DNA of 9,051 nt, from contig JALTEO010000161.1 in NCBI GenBank assembly GCA_027073875.1, positions 1 to 9,051 of the forward strand, written 5' to 3'. Every line of letters begins with the position of its first letter. The first letter of the stretch is position 1. The translations under genes and the position numbers were made by a program. This DNA is from Bacteroidales bacterium. GTDB lineage: Bacteria > Bacteroidota > Bacteroidia > Bacteroidales > JALTDM01. This document shows positions 5,311 to 9,051 of the stretch, piece by piece. Below the pieces are notes generated by a model. The model made no database searches and was not told the origin of the DNA. It saw nothing but the letters and a program-made list of their open reading frames with translations.

Positions 5311-7119
5311 ATGTTAGAAAAACGAAATATCGCCATTATTGCCCATGTTGATCACGGGAAAACCACACTTGTTGATAGAATTCTATGGCAAGTAAAACTG
5401 TTCAGGGAAAATCAAGATATGGGTGAATTGATACTCGACAGTAACGATTTGGAACGCGAACGGGGCATTACCATTTTATCAAAAAATGTATCGGTCAGAT
5501 ATAAAAACACAAAAATAAATATCATAGACACGCCCGGACATGCCGATTTTGGTGGCGAAGTAGAAAGAGTATTAAATATGGCTGACGGCGTTTTGCTCAT
5601 TGTTGATGCTTTTGAAGGTCCTATGCCTCAAACCCGTTTTGTGCTACAGAAAGCCATAGAACTCGGGCTGAAACCCATTGTCGTTGTCAATAAAGTGGAT
5701 AAACTGAATTGCAATCCCGACGATACCGTTGACAAGGTCTTTGACCTGATGGCAAGTATGAACGCTTCGGAAGATCAACTGGATTTTCCGGTTGTTTTCG
5801 GTTCTGCCAAACAAGGATGGATGGGTGCCGACTGGCAAAAACCCACAAAAGATGTTATTTTTCTGCTTGATACCATTATTGATAATATTCCACCTGCCAA
5901 ACATGTAGAAGGTACTACACAAATGCGCATCACGGCACTGGACTATTCATCATATGTAGGCAGAATTGCCATCGGACGATTAAGTCGCGGCACACTGCAA
6001 TGGGGGCAAGAAGTTTCATTAGTCAAACGGTCTGGCGAAATTTTCAAAACAAAAATCAAAGAGCTCTATGTCTTTGAAGGATTAAGCAAAGAAAAGAAAA
6101 AAGACTTGGTTTATTCCGGTGAAATAGTTGCCCTGCTCGGCATTGAGAACTTTGATATTGGCGATACCATTGCCGATTTAGAAAACCCTGAAGGATTACC
6201 TCCCGTAAAAATTGACGAGCCAACCATGAGTATGTTGTTTACTATCAACAACTCTCCTTTTTTCGGTCAAGACGGAAAATTTGTTACCTCAAGACATTTA
6301 CGCGACCGGCTTTTTAAGGAAACAGAGAAAAATCTAGCATTGAAAGTAGAAGAAACGGATTCTCCGGACACTTATTTGGTTTACGGTCGTGGCATTCTTC
6401 ATTTATCTATTTTAGTAGAAACAATGCGGCGGGAAGGTTACGAATTTCAACTCGGACAACCCAAAGTCATCATCAAAAAACGCGACGACGGCACCAAATT
6501 AGAACCCATCGAATTATTAACAGTTCAAGTTGCCACAGAATTTTCAGGCAAAGTCATCGAACTTGTTACACAACGAAAAGGCGAAATAAAAAATATTGAT
6601 GCTAAAGACGATCGCACTCATCTGGATTTTTTTATTCCATCAAGAGGTATCATCGGACTCCGCAATAAACTCCTTACCGCCACCGAAGGTGAGGCAATTA
6701 TTGCACACCGGTTTTATCAATTCCAAGTATGGCGAGGCCCAATAGGCATCATACAAAACGGTGCACTTATCGCCATGGAAACAGGGACATCTATTGCCTA
6801 TGCACTTGCCAAATTACAGGACCGCGGCACTTTCTTTGTCAACCCGGGCGAACCCGTTTACGAGGGGCAAGTCATTGGCGAAAACACCCGCCAAAACGAT
6901 ATTGTTATCAATATCTGTAAGACAAAAAAACAAACCAATATGCGTGCTTCCGGCTCAGACGAAAAGACCGTCTTGCCGCCACCGGTTAAGTTTTCATTAG
7001 AAGAAGCAATGGAATATATCCGCAAAGACGAATATCTCGAAGTTACGCCTAAATCAATGCGTATTCGTAAAATTCTCCTGAAAGAAGTAGAACGAAAAAG
7101 AAGAGAAAAACAGTCATAA
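5311..7119 (+). CDS. typA: Translational GTPase TypA/BipA
   Basis: A 602-residue ribosome-associated GTPase of the EF-G/LepA superfamily, linked in other bacteria to ribosome assembly and growth under stress. The GTPase motifs are AHVDHGKT (11-18), the switch motif RGITI (51-55), DTPGHADF (73-80), NKVD (127-130) and SAK (164-166). A beta-barrel domain 2 follows (about 205-300), then two EF-G-like alpha/beta domains (about 310-480) and the TypA-specific C-terminal domain ending in KSMRIRKILLKEVERKRREK. Length is normal for the family. The frame remains open upstream to a TTG at 5257, but that would add 18 unconserved residues and would overlap the promoter, so the ATG at 5311 is chosen. The gene appears monocistronic, divergent from dnaG and convergent with ppdK. 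Confidence 0.96.
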   Translation: MLEKRNIAIIAHVDHGKTTLVDRILWQVKLFRENQDMGELILDSNDLERERGITILSKNVSVRYKNTKINIIDTPGHADFGGEVERVLNMADGVLLIVDAFEGPMPQTRFVLQKAIELGLKPIVVVNKVDKLNCNPDDTVDKVFDLMASMNASEDQLDFPVVFGSAKQGWMGADWQKPTKDVIFLLDTIIDNIPPAKHVEGTTQMRITALDYSSYVGRIAIGRLSRGTLQWGQEVSLVKRSGEIFKTKIKELYVFEGLSKEKKKDLVYSGEIVALLGIENFDIGDTIADLENPEGLPPVKIDEPTMSMLFTINNSPFFGQDGKFVTSRHLRDRLFKETEKNLALKVEETDSPDTYLVYGRGILHLSILVETMRREGYEFQLGQPKVIIKKRDDGTKLEPIELLTVQVATEFSGKVIELVTQRKGEIKNIDAKDDRTHLDFFIPSRGIIGLRNKLLTATEGEAIIAHRFYQFQVWRGPIGIIQNGALIAMETGTSIAYALAKLQDRGTFFVNPGEPVYEGQVIGENTRQNDIVINICKTKKQTNMRASGSDEKTVLPPPVKFSLEEAMEYIRKDEYLEVTPKSMRIRKILLKEVERKRREKQS

Positions 7120-7147
7120 CCTAAGGGAAGTTCTAATAATTCTTTGC

Positions 7148-7238
7148 AAAAAGAAAAAACTTTCATTCTAAACGCAACAAAGAATCTCAATATATTGAAT
7201 AGTCATTATTTACAGATTCTTCACTGCGTTTAGGATGA
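7148..7238 (-). terminator. Possible ppdK terminator built from the repeat hairpin
   Basis: Read on the minus strand, the long hairpin formed by the two repeat copies (7163-7238) lies 37 bases past the ppdK stop. It is followed within a few bases by a T-rich tract (the A-rich stretch 7148-7159 on the plus strand). That is the layout of an intrinsic terminator, although the 26-base loop is unusually large. No comparable T-tract follows it in the typA direction. Confidence 0.35.
7163..7238. repeat. Inverted pair of dispersed repeats (TCATTCT...AAGAATCT type) forming a long hairpin
   Basis: The left copy (7163-7188, +) and the right copy (7214-7238, -) are inverted versions of one another. Bases 7163-7176 pair with 7225-7238 (14 pairs, one G-T wobble). 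A 3x3 internal loop follows, then 7180-7187 pairs with 7214-7221 (eight pairs), around a 26-base loop. Both copies resemble a widespread intergenic repeat that I recall as TCATTCTGAACGCAGCGAAG followed by AATCT: about 23 of 26 matches on the left and 22 of 25 on the right. The pair fills most of the gap between the convergent typA and ppdK. It resembles REP pairs or a small non-autonomous element. Confidence 0.75.
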
Positions 7239-7275
7239 TAAAACAGTATAAAACTAATGATTAAACATTAACTGT

Positions 7276-9051
7276 TTACTTAGCATATTTTATGTTTGCC
7301 TGTGCTGCTGCAATTCGAGCTATCGGCACTCTGAAAGGAGAACAGCTCACATAATTCATTCCTACACGATGGCAAAATTCAATAGATGAAGGTTCTCCAC
7401 CATGCTCACCACAAATACCTACTTTCAGATTCGGCTTAGTTTGACGACCTTTTTTTGTAGCCATCTCAACCAACTGTCCTACACCTGTTTGATCAAGCAC
7501 TTCAAACGGATCATTTTTCAGAATTCCTTTTTCCAAATATACAGGCAAGAACTTGCCGGCATCATCGCGGGAATAACCGAAAGTCATCTGTGTCAAGTCA
7601 TTTGTTCCGAATGAGAAAAATTCCGCATGTCTGGCAATTTCATCAGCAGTTAATGCCGCTCTCGGCACTTCAATCATTGTTCCTACCAAATAATCTATGG
7701 TATCGCCATATTCCTTAAACACTTTCTCTACAGTTTTACGAACAATCTCTTCCTGCATCTTCATTTCTTCCTCTGTCCCTGTTAACGGAACCATAATCTC
7801 AGGTTTTGCATGAATACCTTTTTTCTTCAGATTCAAAGCAGCTTCGATAATAGCACGGCTCTGCATCTCAGTAATTTCCGGATAAGTATTTCCTAAACGG
7901 CAACCACGATGTCCGAGCATAGGATTCAATTCCGAAAGGGCTTCTACTTTTTCTTTCACTTTGGCAAGAGAAATCCCCATTTCATCAGCCATTTCCTTTT
8001 GATTCTCATCTTCGTGCGGCAGGAATTCATGCAGTGGCGGGTCAAGTAAACGAACTGTTACCGGCAAATCGTGCATGGCTGCAAAGATTCCCTCAAAGTC
8101 ACTGCGTTGCATCGGCAATAATTTATCTAATGCCTCACGCCGACCTGCTTCGTCGTCAGCCAAAATCATTTCTCTGACAGCAATAATTCTCTCTTCGTCA
8201 AAAAACATGTGTTCTGTCCGGCATAATCCAATTCCCATTGCACCGAAATCTCTGGCTACCTGAGCATCTTTAGGTGTATCCGCATTGGTACGAACCGATA
8301 ATTTTGCAAACTTATCAGCCATTCCCATAATCCTGTCAAAATCGCCACTCATATCAGGGTTAATGGTTTTTATCTTTCCGTCATAAACCTCTCCGGTGGA
8401 ACCATTGATTGAAATCCAATCACCTTCGTTCAATATTTTTCCATCTACCTCTATTTGGCGTGTTTTATAATTAATGGTCATTCCTCCTGCACCGGTAATA
8501 CAGCATTTTCCCATACCACGGGCAACAACAGCCGCATGAGAAGTCATTCCGCCACGAGCAGTCAGAATACCTTTGGCTCTATCCATTCCTGCTAAGTCCT
8601 CCGGCGAAGTTTCAATACGAACTAAAATAACATCCTTACCTTGTTGAGCCCATTCTACAGCTTCATCAGCAAAAAAGACAACTTGTCCTGTAGCGGCACC
8701 CGGTGATGCAGGTAATCCTTTCACAAGTGTTTGAGCTGATTTTATTGCCTCCTTATCAAAAACAGGATGCAATAATTCATCTAACTTATTAGGTTCCACC
8801 CTCATCAAGACTTCTTTCTCATCTATTTTCCCCTCATCCAAGATATCCATGGCAATCTTTACCATAGCTGCACCTGTTCGTTTACCTGTACGGGTTTGCA
8901 GCAACCATAATTTACCTTCTTGAATGGTGAACTCAATATCCTGCATATCATGAAAATGATTCTCCAAATTTGTTTGAACTTCAAATAAATCTTTATACAC
9001 TTCAGGTAAATATTCTTCGAGTGAAGGATATTTTGTAACGCGTTCTTCTTC
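7276..9051 (-). CDS. ppdK: Pyruvate, phosphate dikinase (5' end outside the window)
   Basis: The visible 591 residues are the C-terminal two thirds of PPDK, which interconverts ATP, phosphate and pyruvate with AMP, pyrophosphate and phosphoenolpyruvate in the cytoplasm. DMQDIEFTIQ and LLQTRTGKRT mark the end of the nucleotide-binding domain. The swivelling domain carries GGMTSHAAV with the phosphorylated histidine at visible residue 172 (codon 8536-8538). The C-terminal pyruvate/PEP barrel shows GLCRTEHMF (Arg 278), GTNDLTQMTFGYSRDD and CGEHGGEPSS (catalytic Cys 547). These correspond to His455, Arg561 and Cys831 of the Clostridium symbiosum enzyme with almost no gaps, so about 280-285 N-terminal residues are missing. 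The frame runs open through the window edge (EEERVTKYPSLEEYLPEVYK), so the GTG at 8998-9000 is internal. It is convergent with typA. Confidence 0.96.
   Translation of the reverse strand, partial: EEERVTKYPSLEEYLPEVYKDLFEVQTNLENHFHDMQDIEFTIQEGKLWLLQTRTGKRTGAAMVKIAMDILDEGKIDEKEVLMRVEPNKLDELLHPVFDKEAIKSAQTLVKGLPASPGAATGQVVFFADEAVEWAQQGKDVILVRIETSPEDLAGMDRAKGILTARGGMTSHAAVVARGMGKCCITGAGGMTINYKTRQIEVDGKILNEGDWISINGSTGEVYDGKIKTINPDMSGDFDRIMGMADKFAKLSVRTNADTPKDAQVARDFGAMGIGLCRTEHMFFDEERIIAVREMILADDEAGRREALDKLLPMQRSDFEGIFAAMHDLPVTVRLLDPPLHEFLPHEDENQKEMADEMGISLAKVKEKVEALSELNPMLGHRGCRLGNTYPEITEMQSRAIIEAALNLKKKGIHAKPEIMVPLTGTEEEMKMQEEIVRKTVEKVFKEYGDTIDYLVGTMIEVPRAALTADEIARHAEFFSFGTNDLTQMTFGYSRDDAGKFLPVYLEKGILKNDPFEVLDQTGVGQLVEMATKKGRQTKPNLKVGICGEHGGEPSSIEFCHRVGMNYVSCSPFRVPIARIAAAQANIKYAK

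Noticed and set aside
6858..7190. 110-codon minus-strand open frame opposite the typA 3' end
   Set aside because: It overlaps the conserved TypA C-terminal domain, and its product is low-complexity with no recognisable motif. It is a shadow frame.
7241..7277. Inverted repeat AAACAGT/ACTGTTT with an inner TAATG/CATTA stem overlapping the ppdK stop
   Set aside because: The stem is AT-rich with a seven-base bulge and no following T-tract in either direction. It is unlikely to be a terminator and is probably chance.
8998..9000. GTG as the start codon of ppdK
   Set aside because: The frame continues upstream without a stop to the window edge and encodes residues typical of PPDK, so the gene simply runs out of the window.
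1..9051. CRISPR array, tRNA, rRNA, known riboswitch, prophage or transposase gene
   Set aside because: No regularly spaced direct repeats, tRNA-like cloverleaf, rRNA segment, riboswitch core or transposase motif was seen on either strand by reading.

Overview
The window looks like a stretch of chromosomal housekeeping DNA from an anaerobic or fermentative member of the Bacteroidota, probably Bacteroidales-like. The reasons are AT-rich DNA, starts that mostly lack a Shine-Dalgarno sequence, TAnnTTTG-type -7 promoter boxes (clearest before typA), and the content itself: a four-gene ferredoxin-dependent 2-oxoacid oxidoreductase operon, a stand-alone dnaG, typA, and a pyruvate,phosphate dikinase gene. 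The phylum call is inference from these signals, not from any database match.

Layout. Positions 66-2769 (+) hold a compact operon: a small two-cluster ferredoxin subunit, the alpha (VorB/KorA-like), beta (thiamine-diphosphate) and gamma subunits, with gaps of only 17, 3 and 11 bases. It ends in a strong hairpin with a T-tract (2795-2829), which lies directly against the 3' end of the convergent DNA primase gene dnaG (2831-4762, -). A gap of about 550 bases then separates the divergent dnaG and typA. It contains no convincing intact gene, but has remnants of a dispersed palindromic repeat, several inverted repeats, a possible short decayed reading frame, and a well-formed Bacteroidota-type typA promoter. 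typA/bipA follows (5311-7119, +). It converges on ppdK (7276 to beyond 9051, -), whose N-terminal third lies outside the window. The 156-base gap between them holds two inverted copies of a second dispersed repeat that together form a long imperfect hairpin.

How the genes work together. The oxidoreductase operon makes one four-subunit enzyme interconverting a 2-oxoacid and CoA with an acyl-CoA, CO2 and reduced ferredoxin. PPDK interconverts pyruvate and phosphoenolpyruvate. Both are central carbon enzymes common in anaerobes, but they are not adjacent and nothing shows co-regulation. DnaG (replication priming) and TypA (ribosome-associated GTPase) are unrelated housekeeping neighbours.

I see no novel multi-gene system, defence island, prophage, CRISPR array, tRNA or rRNA. 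The most interesting material is non-coding: the two repeat clusters, and a set of mutually exclusive stems upstream of typA.
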